Shown here in pieces: positions 8,999 to 17,429 of a stretch of DNA of 64,000 nucleotides. Made by a program: the position numbers and the translations under genes. Each line of letters opens with the position of its first letter. The stretch's first letter is position 1. The stretch comes from Dyadobacter luticola (lineage in GTDB: Bacteria > Bacteroidota > Bacteroidia > Cytophagales > Spirosomataceae), in contig NZ_VCEJ01000004.1 in the NCBI RefSeq assembly GCF_005860805.1, positions 992,001 through 1,056,000 of the forward strand, written 5' to 3'. The notes below the pieces were generated by a model. That model saw only the letters and a list, made by a program, of their open reading frames with translations, made no database searches and was not told the origin of the DNA.

Positions 8999-9084
8999 TA
9001 CCGGGGACGGGAATCGAACCCGTACGAGCGTTTCGGCTCACAGGATTTTAAGTCCTGCGTGTCTACCAGTTCCACCACCCCGGC
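8999..9084 (-). tRNA. tRNA-Leu (anticodon UAA)
   Basis: Read on the minus strand, this is an 86-base tRNA with a long variable arm, as expected for a class II leucine tRNA. The acceptor stem GCCGGGG pairs with CCCCGGU, closing with a G-U pair. The anticodon loop CUUAAAA gives UAA, and the T-arm contains GGTTCGATTCC. CCA is not encoded. It follows tRNA-Gly on the same strand but is separated from it by a strong terminator-like hairpin. Confidence 0.95.
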
Positions 9085-9120
9085 ATCAGCCTATTTGTGA
9101 CGATTGGCTTATAGAGAAAA

Positions 9121-9142
9121 AAAGCACCGTTTCCGGTGCTTT
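9121..9142 (-). terminator. Intrinsic terminator between tRNA-Gly and tRNA-Leu
   Basis: A perfect nine-pair stem, AAAGCACCG with CGGTGCTTT, around a four-base loop, followed on the minus strand by a run of seven T. It lies directly after tRNA-Gly and before tRNA-Leu. Confidence 0.75.
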
Positions 9143-9150
9143 GTACTCTG

Positions 9151-9223
9151 AGCGAAAGACGGGGTTCGAACCCGCGACCTCGACCTTGGCAAGGTCGCGC
9201 TCTACCAGCTGAGCTACTTTCGC
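9151..9223 (-). tRNA. tRNA-Gly (anticodon GCC)
   Basis: Read on the minus strand, this is a 73-base class I tRNA. The acceptor stem GCGAAAG pairs with CTTTCGC, the D-arm begins TAGCTCAGCTGG, the anticodon stem-loop GACCTTGCCAAGGTC gives GCC, and the T-arm has GGTTCGAACCC. CCA is not encoded. It is the first gene of the tRNA transcript, directly after a well-formed promoter. Confidence 0.96.
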
Positions 9224-9224
9224 G

Positions 9225-9239
9225 TAACCGATTCGGTTA
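9225..9239. repeat. Perfect palindrome in the tRNA leader
   Basis: TAACCGA and TCGGTTA are separated by one T. It lies between the tRNA promoter and the 5' end of tRNA-Gly. It could be an RNA-processing signal or an operator; the sequence does not say which. Confidence 0.5.
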
Positions 9240-9247
9240 TCGTGGTG

Positions 9248-9278
9248 CAAATGTATACAGACACACTATTTGACGCAA
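9248..9278 (-). promoter_or_regulatory. Promoter of the tRNA-Gly/tRNA-Leu transcript
   Basis: On the minus strand a TTG is followed, after exactly 20 bases, by TACATTTG, a complete match to the Bacteroidota TTG-N17-23-TAnnTTTG promoter. Initiation would fall about 20 bases before tRNA-Gly. Confidence 0.65.
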
Positions 9279-9410
9279 GTTTTTATAGGAAATATTTGAT
9301 AAAAATCCGGCCGGTTTTCATTAACAAATTGTAAATCAACACTGCTACGCCTGCATTTTTCTCAACATTTGCCTTCCGTCCAATTTAATTTCTCCACTTT
9401 ATATTTTGCT

Positions 9411-9418
9411 TACCTTTG
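9411..9418 (+). promoter_or_regulatory. -7 promoter element upstream of the TerC gene
   Basis: TACCTTTG matches the TAnnTTTG consensus and lies 91 bases before the start codon. No TTG is found at the usual -33 distance. The implied leader begins near 9424 and contains an inverted repeat (see next entry). Apart from the tRNA promoter, the rest of 9224-9509 shows nothing recognisable. Confidence 0.4.
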
Positions 9419-9423
9419 CCAGC

Positions 9424-9478
9424 TGAAAAAGGATGACTAGTTTAATAGGCTTAATCGGGTAATTCCGCGGCTTTTTCA
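9424..9478 (+). promoter_or_regulatory. Possible structured 5' leader of the TerC gene
   Basis: The ends of this segment, TGAAAAAG and CTTTTTCA, form an eight-pair stem enclosing about 39 bases with smaller possible hairpins. The stem starts close to the predicted transcription start and ends 31 bases before the start codon, a suitable place for a regulatory leader. TerC/Alx genes in other bacteria can carry manganese- or pH-responsive leaders. The conserved bases of the yybP-ykoY family are not evident here, so no class is assigned. Confidence 0.3.
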
Positions 9479-9509
9479 ACGTTCGCTTAACAATCAAAAA
9501 GAATTTTTC

Positions 9510-10586
9510 ATGTTTTCCAACGAAGTGCTGTTTTTTGGCGGGTTTATATTGGTGATCACCATCATGCTTCTTCTAGACCTGGGCATTTTTTCCAAGAAAA
9601 AAGACCACGTCGTCAAGTTCAAGGAAGCAGCACTCTGGACACTGGCCTGGGTTGCGCTGGCGCTGGCTTTTTACGCGGTCATCCGTACCCACGGCGACAT
9701 TGTACATGGGGTGGATAATTTTGCCGACCTGGAAAACATTAAAAATAAATATGCTCCCCATTTAAAGCTCGTACCGGGTGATTTTGAAGGCGGCCTCCAT
9801 CTTTATCGCAAAAACATGGGCCTGGAATTTATCACAGGCTACTTGCTGGAATACGCGCTTTCGGTCGATAATATTTTTGTGATTATCCTCATTTTCTCTT
9901 CCTTCGGCGTCAAGCCAAAGTATTACAAGAAGGTACTTTTATGGGGTGTTCTCGGCGCGATCGTCATGCGATTTGTATTCATTTTTGTGGGCTCTGCTTT
10001 GATGCAGCGCTTTGAATGGATCATTTACATTTTCGGGCTCCTGCTGGTTTATCAGGGTGGGAAGATATTTTTCGAAGGGGGTGACGAAGAAAAGATTGAC
10101 CCTGCGAAACATCCCGTCGTCAAGTTCGCATCTAAATATTTGCCGGTTTTCCCAAGATATGTGCGCGAACATTTCTTTGTATTAAAAAAAGGAAAATGGC
10201 TGCTTACCCCGCTTTTTGTGGTGGTACTGATCATTGAATTCACTGACCTGATTTTCGCAGTGGACTCCGTGCCAGCCGTTTTTTCGGTTACCAAAGATCC
10301 TTACGTCGTCTTTTTCTCCAACATTTTCGCGATCATGGGATTGCGCTCGATGTTCTTCTTTTTGAGCAACATTATGGGACTTTTCCGCTTCCTGAAATAT
10401 GGTTTGGGCGTGCTGCTCGTGTTTATTGGTGCAAAAATGCTTGCACATCATTATCTCGAATCGATTGGTTTTCAGACGATTTACTCATTGTATGTAATTC
10501 TCGGCATTCTCGCGGTGAGTATCCTGGCGTCGGTTATTTTTCCTGAGAAAAAGGAAGTTGACGGGCCGGTTGTTTCCAATAGTTAG
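9510..10586 (+). CDS. TerC/Alx-family integral membrane protein
   Basis: A 358-residue inner-membrane protein of the TerC family. Family members are linked to metal (manganese) homeostasis and loading of exported proteins, and historically to tellurite resistance. The hallmark segment GLEFITGYLLEYALSVDNIF near 105-125 carries the conserved acidic residues of a transmembrane metal site. A second half-repeat, LIIEFTDLIFAVDSVPAVF near 240-260, mirrors it. Around seven to nine hydrophobic helices are visible. The size and the long first loop (VDNFADLENIKNKYAPH...) resemble the Alx subgroup more than short TerC proteins. The next gene begins 23 bases after the stop. Confidence 0.9.
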   Translation: MFSNEVLFFGGFILVITIMLLLDLGIFSKKKDHVVKFKEAALWTLAWVALALAFYAVIRTHGDIVHGVDNFADLENIKNKYAPHLKLVPGDFEGGLHLYRKNMGLEFITGYLLEYALSVDNIFVIILIFSSFGVKPKYYKKVLLWGVLGAIVMRFVFIFVGSALMQRFEWIIYIFGLLLVYQGGKIFFEGGDEEKIDPAKHPVVKFASKYLPVFPRYVREHFFVLKKGKWLLTPLFVVVLIIEFTDLIFAVDSVPAVFSVTKDPYVVFFSNIFAIMGLRSMFFFLSNIMGLFRFLKYGLGVLLVFIGAKMLAHHYLESIGFQTIYSLYVILGILAVSILASVIFPEKKEVDGPVVSNS

Positions 10587-10609
10587 TCAGATGAAGCGTT
10601 TGAGTATCT

Positions 10610-13600
10610 ATGAACCGCATTCTGAAAGCCTACTTAAAACGACTTACAAACCTTAGTACACGCAATAAATCCTTGCTGCTCACCAACTTGGCAGCAGAAC
10701 AATTTATTGATCTTCATGAAACGGATTTTCTTTTAGGCAAATCATCCTTTGAAATTACTAGGCAGCTGATCCAGCGAAAATCGCGCATTGCGCTTTGCGA
10801 CATTACTGATCCGCGCTATGAAAAAGTGAACGAAGCCAGCAAGCGGCTGCGAAAAATTGCCCGGACCGAAAAATTCATTGAAGAGGAGCGGGGTTCGCAA
10901 GATTTGTATGTGGGTTACCCTTTTGTAAAAGGCAAACTCTCCGACGGCACGCCGATACACGCGCCTCTGCTGTTTTTCCCCGTCACATTAAAGATCGATA
11001 AAGAGCAGTGGTGCCTTTTTGAGCGCGATGAAATGAACATTACGCTCAACCAGAGCTTTGCTTTGGCTTACGCACATTTCAATGAGGCCCAGATTTTGGA
11101 TGAGGTGCTCGAAAAGTCGTTTGAAGATTTTTCGACGGATTTCCTTGAATTCAGGACGCAGCTTTACGAGTGGTTGAAGACGACGCCTTTCAGGATCAAC
11201 TTTAATCAGGAGCTTTTTGAAGATAAGTTAAATGCTTTTCAAACTGTAAAGAGCTCCGAACTGGTTGCTAATGAGCATAATGGTGAGCTGAAATTGTTTC
11301 CGGAAGCCGTGCTTGGCATTTTCCCGCAAGCAGGGTCTTACCTCGTGCCGGATTATAATGCGCTGATCGACCAGTTTGAAACGCAGCCTTTTCAGATACC
11401 ATTAATTGGGGACGAAGATTTTGAGCCGGAAGGCGGCGAGTTGGTTGAAGAGGATACCAGCATTACTTTTAAAAACCGCAACACCAAAGAAGAAGAGGTG
11501 CTTACGCCTTTTTCAATCGACGAGTCGCAGGAAGAGATTATTCTGGCGGTGAAATCGGGGCGGTCGGCGGTGGTGCAGGGGCCTCCGGGAAGCGGGAAGT
11601 CGCAGCTGATCTGTAACCTGATGTCGGATTTTGCCGCGAGGGGAAAGCGGGTTTTACTGGTTTGTCAGAAAAGGGCTGCGCTGGATGTGGTGTATCAGCG
11701 GCTGCAAACGATCGGGATGAATGATTTTGTCGGGCTTATTCACGATTTTAAGAATGATCGCTCGGGACTTTTTCGGCAAATTGCTTCGCAGATCGATAAG
11801 GTTGAGGCGTATCGCCAGCAGAATTACAGCCTCGACGCGGTTTTTCTGGAAAGACAATTTACCCAGGAAAGCCGCGCAATCGATCGTACGGTGACAGAAC
11901 TGAATGCATTCAGGACAGCATTGTTCGATGAAAATGAATGCGGCGTCAGCATTAAAGAACTTTATCTGACGAGCGACCCTGAAAAGCCGAATGTCAGTCT
12001 CAAAGAACATTACAAGCATTTTCGTCCCGATACCTGGGACCATTTCCGGAGAAGATTCCGGACATACATTGATTATTCCCTGCTCATCACTGCGGCGCAT
12101 CCCTGGGCGAAGCGAAAGAGTTTTGCCGGATTCGGAATTAGTGAGCTGCGTGCGATGGAAAACATGCTCTCCGAGTGGCCCAAGGTATTTTCTCAGCAAA
12201 AACAAACATTCGAATCGCTGACCGGGGAGCCTTTTTCTCCCATTTTTATAGAAAAACGAAAGGAGATTATTGAGCGGCTCACGGACATTTCCGGGCTGCT
12301 GTCCGAACCAGTAAGCTGGGCGTTGTTCAAAAATTACATCGGCTCTTCCGCTAACATGCACGAAAGACTGGCCTTCATCAGACAAACTACCGATGCGTTG
12401 GAAGGCTTTATTGAAGAGGGCGGAGTGGAATTTTCACTCGCCAGCGGTCAGTTATCTTCATTTTCTCAATCCTTGAAAAAGGCCATCGATGCGAAAAAGT
12501 CGGCAGTGACGGGGCTTTGGTGGGATATGTTTGGGAAAGAAAAACGGGAGGTTGAAAAGGTGGCTGGGGAGAATGGGCTGACGTTGTCAGCGGATGATCT
12601 TGCGAAGCTGGAAATCAGATTGAAAAACCGGCTGGAACTGGAAAATTGGCTGAAAAATCCTTCGCTGGGTTTTGATAGTAAATATCTGAATGATAATAGT
12701 TTAGATTCGGGACAACAACATTTAGAATTTTTCAGGCAGGCTGAAACCGCAGCCGACGCGGTAGTCCGGGCAAACATTGAACCCTGGTTTGGGATCATTC
12801 AAAAAATACAATCCGAAAAATCTGATTTGAGTGATTTTTTAAAAACCATTGCTGCACTTAGAAAATGGCTGGAAGTCTGGAACCGTCTGGAAAGCGCTAT
12901 GCAGCCATTTTTGCTGCCTGAGCAGATCAAGAAATTGGTTTTGGATCCTGAAATGTATGGCACCCAGTTATTGGGATCGCTGCGGAAAGATTTCGATTCC
13001 CTGGTAGATATGGACCGGCTTTGGGCCGAAATGTCGCTGCCCGAACATGCCGTGACGCGGCTGGTGATAGATGAGGCCAGAAAACGAGATTTGATTCAGG
13101 TAGCTGATATCATCGGCCTTTTTGAAAACAGCATTAAGCTGGCCTGGATCGAGCACATTGAAACAGAAAATCCGCAACTCAGGGCGGTTACCTCGCTGAA
13201 AATGAAGCAGTGGGAGGAACAGTTGCAGGAAAGCATTACACAAAAACAGAAGCTCAGCAGCGACATTACCAACATTAAGCTGAGAGAAGGCACTTACGAA
13301 GATGTGGAAAAAAACCGGCTAGGAAACCGGGTGACTTACCGCGAGCTGGGACATCAGGTGACCAAGAAAAGAAAAATCTGGCCGATCCGAAAGCTGTTGG
13401 AAAGTTATTCCGATGAAGTTTTTTCACTGATTCCCTGCTGGATGGCGTCACCGGAAGCGGTTTCTGCCATTTTTCCCATGCAGGCTGCATTGTTTGATCT
13501 CGTGATTTTCGACGAAGCTTCACAATGTTATGCAGAATATGGTTTGCCCGCAGCATTTCGCGGAAAGCAAGCAGTGGTGACCGGCGATAGCAAGCAGCTT

Positions 13601-14611
13601 TCGCCCAGCGATTTATACAAAGTCCGCTACGAGGACCGTACTGAGGAAGAGGAGTATTCAGCCGCGATTGAAATCGAGTCACTACTTGATCTGGCGGCGC
13701 AATCTTTGGATCAATATCAGCTCACAGGACATTATCGCAGCCTTTCACTTGATCTGATCGACTTTTCTAACAGAAATTTTTACAAAAACACGTTAAAACT
13801 GCTGCCCGATTTTAACCGTATTAATGATGAGCAGCCGGGCATCCAGTTTATCAAAACGGATGGAGTCTGGAAAAATAATGTCAACCTCGTCGAGGTGCAA
13901 AAAGTGACGGAGCTTTTGCGGGAATTAAGTACTGAAGACAAATCCATCGGCGTAGTCACATTCAATTTTTTTCAGCAGCAGGCAATTCAAGATAATCTTG
14001 AAAAAGAGGGGATTTCGGCCAAAGACCTTTTTGTGAAGAACATCGAGAATGTGCAGGGCGATGAGCGCGACATTATCATTTTTTCCATGGCGTATGCGCC
14101 GGATGAAAAGGGGAGGATTGCGATGCAATTTGGTACACTGAATATGCAGGGCGGCGAAAACCGGCTGAATGTGGCCGTGACACGGGCACGGGAGCGTATT
14201 TATTTTGTGACAAGTCTCTGGCCTTCCCAACTGCAAACCGAACAACTCGCCAATGCAGGTCCGAAGCTGCTGAAAGCGTATCTGGAATATGCACTGGATG
14301 TCTCAGAAGGCAGATTTCAGCCCGTGCCGCTGTCTGTTAAACAATTCAGAAGCGACTGGCTGCTGAAAGAGCGGCTGCTGAAAATGCAGCCTGCTTTTGA
14401 GAAAGAATTGCCCTTCGGTGACATTACGGTAAAAGAAGAAGGGGTATATAAGGGCTTGATCCTGACCGACGACGACCTGTATCACCACAGTAAATCGTCG
14501 AAAGAACCTCACGCTTATCTACCCCTTTTGTTGCGACTGAAAAACTGGCCGTTCAGGCGGGTTTACAGTCGCGAATACTGGTCCAATGTGCTGGACGATC
14601 AGATTTTATAA
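10610..14611 (+). CDS. DUF4011-type superfamily I helicase with nuclease-like C-terminus
   Basis: A 1333-residue protein. The N-terminal 250 residues (LTNLSTRNKSLLLTNL, GYPFVKGKLSDGTPIHAPLLFF) resemble the DUF4011 region of large helicases. A UPF1-like SF1 helicase follows: Walker A QGPPGSGKSQ near 323, a long insertion with coiled-coil character, FDEASQ near 967, GDSKQLSPSD, GHYRSL near 1040 and the C-terminal VQGDERDII and NVAVTRARERIYFVTS near 1187. The last 45 residues (ILTDDDLYHHS to REYW) resemble the ECDGxxYHSS...RIWSTDW end of Vsr-like nuclease domains in such helicases, though shortened and altered. Proteins of this build occur in phage defence, but no partner genes are present, so its role is open. 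The stop overlaps the convergent DUF1080 stop by six bases. Confidence 0.85.
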   Translation: MNRILKAYLKRLTNLSTRNKSLLLTNLAAEQFIDLHETDFLLGKSSFEITRQLIQRKSRIALCDITDPRYEKVNEASKRLRKIARTEKFIEEERGSQDLYVGYPFVKGKLSDGTPIHAPLLFFPVTLKIDKEQWCLFERDEMNITLNQSFALAYAHFNEAQILDEVLEKSFEDFSTDFLEFRTQLYEWLKTTPFRINFNQELFEDKLNAFQTVKSSELVANEHNGELKLFPEAVLGIFPQAGSYLVPDYNALIDQFETQPFQIPLIGDEDFEPEGGELVEEDTSITFKNRNTKEEEVLTPFSIDESQEEIILAVKSGRSAVVQGPPGSGKSQLICNLMSDFAARGKRVLLVCQKRAALDVVYQRLQTIGMNDFVGLIHDFKNDRSGLFRQIASQIDKVEAYRQQNYSLDAVFLERQFTQESRAIDRTVTELNAFRTALFDENECGVSIKELYLTSDPEKPNVSLKEHYKHFRPDTWDHFRRRFRTYIDYSLLITAAHPWAKRKSFAGFGISELRAMENMLSEWPKVFSQQKQTFESLTGEPFSPIFIEKRKEIIERLTDISGLLSEPVSWALFKNYIGSSANMHERLAFIRQTTDALEGFIEEGGVEFSLASGQLSSFSQSLKKAIDAKKSAVTGLWWDMFGKEKREVEKVAGENGLTLSADDLAKLEIRLKNRLELENWLKNPSLGFDSKYLNDNSLDSGQQHLEFFRQAETAADAVVRANIEPWFGIIQKIQSEKSDLSDFLKTIAALRKWLEVWNRLESAMQPFLLPEQIKKLVLDPEMYGTQLLGSLRKDFDSLVDMDRLWAEMSLPEHAVTRLVIDEARKRDLIQVADIIGLFENSIKLAWIEHIETENPQLRAVTSLKMKQWEEQLQESITQKQKLSSDITNIKLREGTYEDVEKNRLGNRVTYRELGHQVTKKRKIWPIRKLLESYSDEVFSLIPCWMASPEAVSAIFPMQAALFDLVIFDEASQCYAEYGLPAAFRGKQAVVTGDSKQLSPSDLYKVRYEDRTEEEEYSAAIEIESLLDLAAQSLDQYQLTGHYRSLSLDLIDFSNRNFYKNTLKLLPDFNRINDEQPGIQFIKTDGVWKNNVNLVEVQKVTELLRELSTEDKSIGVVTFNFFQQQAIQDNLEKEGISAKDLFVKNIENVQGDERDIIIFSMAYAPDEKGRIAMQFGTLNMQGGENRLNVAVTRARERIYFVTSLWPSQLQTEQLANAGPKLLKAYLEYALDVSEGRFQPVPLSVKQFRSDWLLKERLLKMQPAFEKELPFGDITVKEEGVYKGLILTDDDLYHHSKSSKEPHAYLPLLLRLKNWPFRRVYSREYWSNVLDDQIL

Positions 14612-15313
14612 TTCTTTGATGCGAATGTTGCGGAAAGAAACCTTGTTGCCGTGATCCTGCAAAGCAATTTTGCCTTTTGAAGAAGCGCCGAAACCTTCCC
14701 AGGTTTTGAATTTGCTATTAGCGACCAATTTATCCCACTCAGCGCCCTGCGTTGGGAAATCGACTACTTTCTTGCCATTCAGCCAGCTTTCGCCGTGGCC
14801 ACCTTTGATCACGATTTTTGCTTTATTCCACTGTCCAGCCGGTTTTACCGCTTTGAAATCATTTGGAGGCAGCATATCATATAAAGAACCTGCTTTGTGG
14901 TTCCCATCTTTTCCAGCTTTTGCATCCGGATGTTTTTCGTCATCCAGAACCTGGATTTCGGGACCGGTAGAGTAGGGGCAGCAATATTTTTTGTCCTCGA
15001 TCACGTGGTAAATGATCCCGCTGTTTCCGCCTTCCGAAATGCTCCATTCAAGTTCGAGCTCAAAATCACCGTATTCCTTGTCGGTAACCAGGTCTTTGCC
15101 TCCTTTTTCAGCGAGTACAATGGCATTGTTTTCTATTTTCCATTGTGGTAAGACTTTGTCGGACTGCCAGCTGTGCCAGCCATTCAGGCTTTTGCCGTCA
15201 AAAAGCGTTACCCATTTGCCTTTTTGCGCATCGGCGTCGGTGCCGCTGAATACCAGGGCAGCGATAGCGATAACAGATGCTTTACCGAAAGCTTGCCAAT
15301 TTTTGCGATTCAT
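14606..15313 (-). CDS. Secreted DUF1080 (3-keto-disaccharide hydrolase-like) protein
   Basis: A 235-residue protein with an N-terminal signal peptide (cleavage likely after TDADA near residue 28) and one DUF1080/PF06439 domain, a concanavalin-like beta-sandwich. The motifs KWVTLFDGKSLNGWHSW, DFELELEWSISEGGNSGIIYHV, TGPEIQVLDDEKHPDA and the C-terminal GKIALQDHGNKVSFRNIRIKEL are typical. Some family members hydrolyse 3-keto-glycosides. The catalytic role of this copy cannot be read from the sequence. The gene stands alone and is convergent with the helicase gene. Confidence 0.92.
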   Translation of the reverse strand: MNRKNWQAFGKASVIAIAALVFSGTDADAQKGKWVTLFDGKSLNGWHSWQSDKVLPQWKIENNAIVLAEKGGKDLVTDKEYGDFELELEWSISEGGNSGIIYHVIEDKKYCCPYSTGPEIQVLDDEKHPDAKAGKDGNHKAGSLYDMLPPNDFKAVKPAGQWNKAKIVIKGGHGESWLNGKKVVDFPTQGAEWDKLVANSKFKTWEGFGASSKGKIALQDHGNKVSFRNIRIKEL

Positions 15314-15448
15314 GTCTTGTTTGTTAAATGGTTTGGATCACAATATTAAGTACTTTTAAGCATCTAATTACTTATGCAATCCGAAAGTTGAGCGGCCATT
15401 TGAAGCTGCGTTTTCTAACAAGCTTTTGGGCAATAACTTAAAATTTCA

Positions 15449-15838
15449 ATGGCTTCTATATTTTCCAAGATCGTAAACTTAGAGATACCTTGTCACAAAA
15501 TCGCTGAAAACGATAATTTTCTGGCATTTCTGGATGTGTTTCCGATCGCCCCGGGGCATACGCTGGTGATCCCGAAAAAGGAGATCGATTACGTTTTTGA
15601 TCTGGACGATGAGCTGTATACCGGACTTTTTCTATTTGCCAAAAGCATTGCGCCTGCCTTGCAAAAAGCGATTCCCTGCCTGCGGATCGGTGTGAGTGTG
15701 ATTGGCCTGGAAGTGCCTCATGTTCACATACATTTACTGCCGCTCAATTCGATGGCGGATGCGGATTTTGGCAAAAAGCTGAAATTTTCGCAGGAAGAAC
15801 TGGCAGAAACTGCGGCGAAGATCCGGAGCTGTTTTTGA
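15449..15838 (+). CDS. HIT-family nucleotide-binding hydrolase
   Basis: A 129-residue protein with the full length of the HIT fold. The family motif H-x-H-x-H is present as HVHIH near residues 91-95, preceded by FPIAPGHTLVIPKK near 31-44, which contributes to the nucleotide pocket. HIT proteins hydrolyse or transfer nucleotidyl groups, often from AMP conjugates such as AppppA or adenylyl-lysine. The exact substrate here is unknown. The start ATG follows an A/T-rich leader. The gene is convergent with the first Wzi-like gene, with a ten-base gap. Confidence 0.93.
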   Translation: MASIFSKIVNLEIPCHKIAENDNFLAFLDVFPIAPGHTLVIPKKEIDYVFDLDDELYTGLFLFAKSIAPALQKAIPCLRIGVSVIGLEVPHVHIHLLPLNSMADADFGKKLKFSQEELAETAAKIRSCF

Positions 15839-15848
15839 GTTTAGCCTC

Positions 15849-17324
15849 TTAATAAAAAGAAAGATCTTTCCTTAGGCCTAAGGTAAATCCATGCGTTTTG
15901 CGGTATAGATCGCCCAAATCGGTGGCGTAGGCGCCTTTTAATGTTAATCCGCCAAGTACATCCAGTTTTGTTTGCAGGGATATCAGCCCGGAGAATTGTT
16001 TGGGCGAACCGTGAAAACGTTCAAGATAGGTACCTGAATTACTGGAATAGGAAAGCTTGGTATACCATTGAATTTTACGCATCAATGTACCTCTCAAACC
16101 CAAATGGTAGAGCAGCACCCGGTTATTATTAGTAAAGTTATCCGCATATAAAGGCCATTTCCAGCTTGTTTGTGAGGTCGGCGTAATAAATGGTGTCCCG
16201 ATTGTGCGGTCAAAATACGACCAGCCGTCCCGTACCTGCTGGTTATTGAAATAATTGTCATGACCCCGGTACTTACCATTTCCAAGTACAAATACGTCGC
16301 CACCCTGATTTTTTGTGAAAAGTACTTCAAAGACACCTTCGGTAATTTCAAAATCAGCGCCGTAAGAGTATTTCTTTTTAATGCGCAATCCCGTCAATCC
16401 GTCGGAAAGGTTGGTCAGATAAAACAAGGAGCCGTCTTCATAAACAAACTGGCGGTAAAGCAATATGCTGGCGCCGTAGGTCTCTATTTCAAGGGCGGCG
16501 TCTATTGAGCCGAGGTGATTTCCAATTCGACTTGTACTATCAAAGTTCGTTTGATTATCCCCAGACCCGCCAATGGTTCCAAAAACTGCGTGAAAGTAGT
16601 TAGAGATGCCGTCGGGGAGTTTGCCATCTTTGGAGGCTAGATAAGGAGATTTACCACCCCACTGTACCTGATGATTAAACCCTCCGTATAATTTTACTTT
16701 CGAAGTTGCCTTACCAATCCGCATGTAAAACGATTTCTGGTGGAATTTCAAGCCGCTGGTGATCGGCCTGCTCTTTTCAAACAATCCATCGGAGTAAAAT
16801 GCCTGAAAGGCCAACCAGCCTTTTGTGAAAGGAACATTTACAAACTTCATAGTTCCAATCTGGATTTTTGGAATAGGCAGCGCATTGCCCGACCAGGCAT
16901 AGGAGCCTGACCCTAGTGTTGAATCAGCTAATCCTACCCACTGTTTTTTACGGCCAACAAAGAATTCCCAGTTCTTAAATCTTAATGATGCATTGAGCTG
17001 CGGCAGCAGTATTTTCGGATTTGCCGTATAATTCCCGACGGCTTCCACACTTAATCCAGCCCGCCAGATATTCCTGTTGGTAGAAAGCGGCCAGTAATGT
17101 TCCAATCCTACCCGCGCCGTGCCCCCAGGGCCTGTGACGGGTACTGTACCAAACTGATTTGCCTGAATCCAGAAGGGCGTATGGCCATTATTACTGCCCA
17201 TTCCGCTTACTTCGAAATAGTTTGTAGTAGAGTCTTTGTAGGTTTCGGGTTGCTTGGTTTCAGTTTGTGAAAAACCGATGAGGGGGATTAAAAAAAGAAA
17301 AAGAATGGAGTTGAATGATCTCAT
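15849..17324 (-). CDS. Capsule assembly Wzi-family outer membrane protein, copy 1
   Basis: A 491-residue protein with a signal peptide ending near GFSQ (residue 20). The N-terminal motif FWIQANQFGTVPVTG is typical of Bacteroidota Wzi-like proteins, and the rest alternates polar and aromatic residues as in an outer-membrane beta-barrel, ending in a phenylalanine-containing strand (LRKDLSFY). Wzi of Escherichia coli anchors capsule at the cell surface. A similar role in holding or exporting the polysaccharide made by the downstream cluster is inferred. It is a tandem paralogue of the next gene, with the same motif order. A -7-like element at 17377-17384 suggests its own promoter. Confidence 0.85.
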   Translation of the reverse strand: MRSFNSILFLFLIPLIGFSQTETKQPETYKDSTTNYFEVSGMGSNNGHTPFWIQANQFGTVPVTGPGGTARVGLEHYWPLSTNRNIWRAGLSVEAVGNYTANPKILLPQLNASLRFKNWEFFVGRKKQWVGLADSTLGSGSYAWSGNALPIPKIQIGTMKFVNVPFTKGWLAFQAFYSDGLFEKSRPITSGLKFHQKSFYMRIGKATSKVKLYGGFNHQVQWGGKSPYLASKDGKLPDGISNYFHAVFGTIGGSGDNQTNFDSTSRIGNHLGSIDAALEIETYGASILLYRQFVYEDGSLFYLTNLSDGLTGLRIKKKYSYGADFEITEGVFEVLFTKNQGGDVFVLGNGKYRGHDNYFNNQQVRDGWSYFDRTIGTPFITPTSQTSWKWPLYADNFTNNNRVLLYHLGLRGTLMRKIQWYTKLSYSSNSGTYLERFHGSPKQFSGLISLQTKLDVLGGLTLKGAYATDLGDLYRKTHGFTLGLRKDLSFY

Positions 17325-17376
17325 ATTAGCAACCGGCAGCTCGTTCGTAATGTGTATAATGTATCGTGGTTACGGG

Positions 17377-17384
17377 CAAAAATA
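17377..17384 (-). promoter_or_regulatory. -7 promoter element for Wzi copy 1
   Basis: The minus strand reads TATTTTTG, matching TAnnTTTG, 53 bases before the start codon. No TTG occurs at the expected upstream distance. Confidence 0.35.
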
Positions 17385-17429
17385 GGTATAACTTATCTGT
17401 ATTCATATTGTGCGCCAAAGGTCACTTAC

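Noticed and set aside
8999-9223. tRNA genes as an integration site for a mobile element
   Set aside because: No integrase, duplicated tRNA end or foreign-looking cargo is visible on either side.
9424-9478. yybP-ykoY manganese riboswitch before the TerC gene
   Set aside because: The conserved loop sequences of that class are not recognisable, so only a generic leader is reported.
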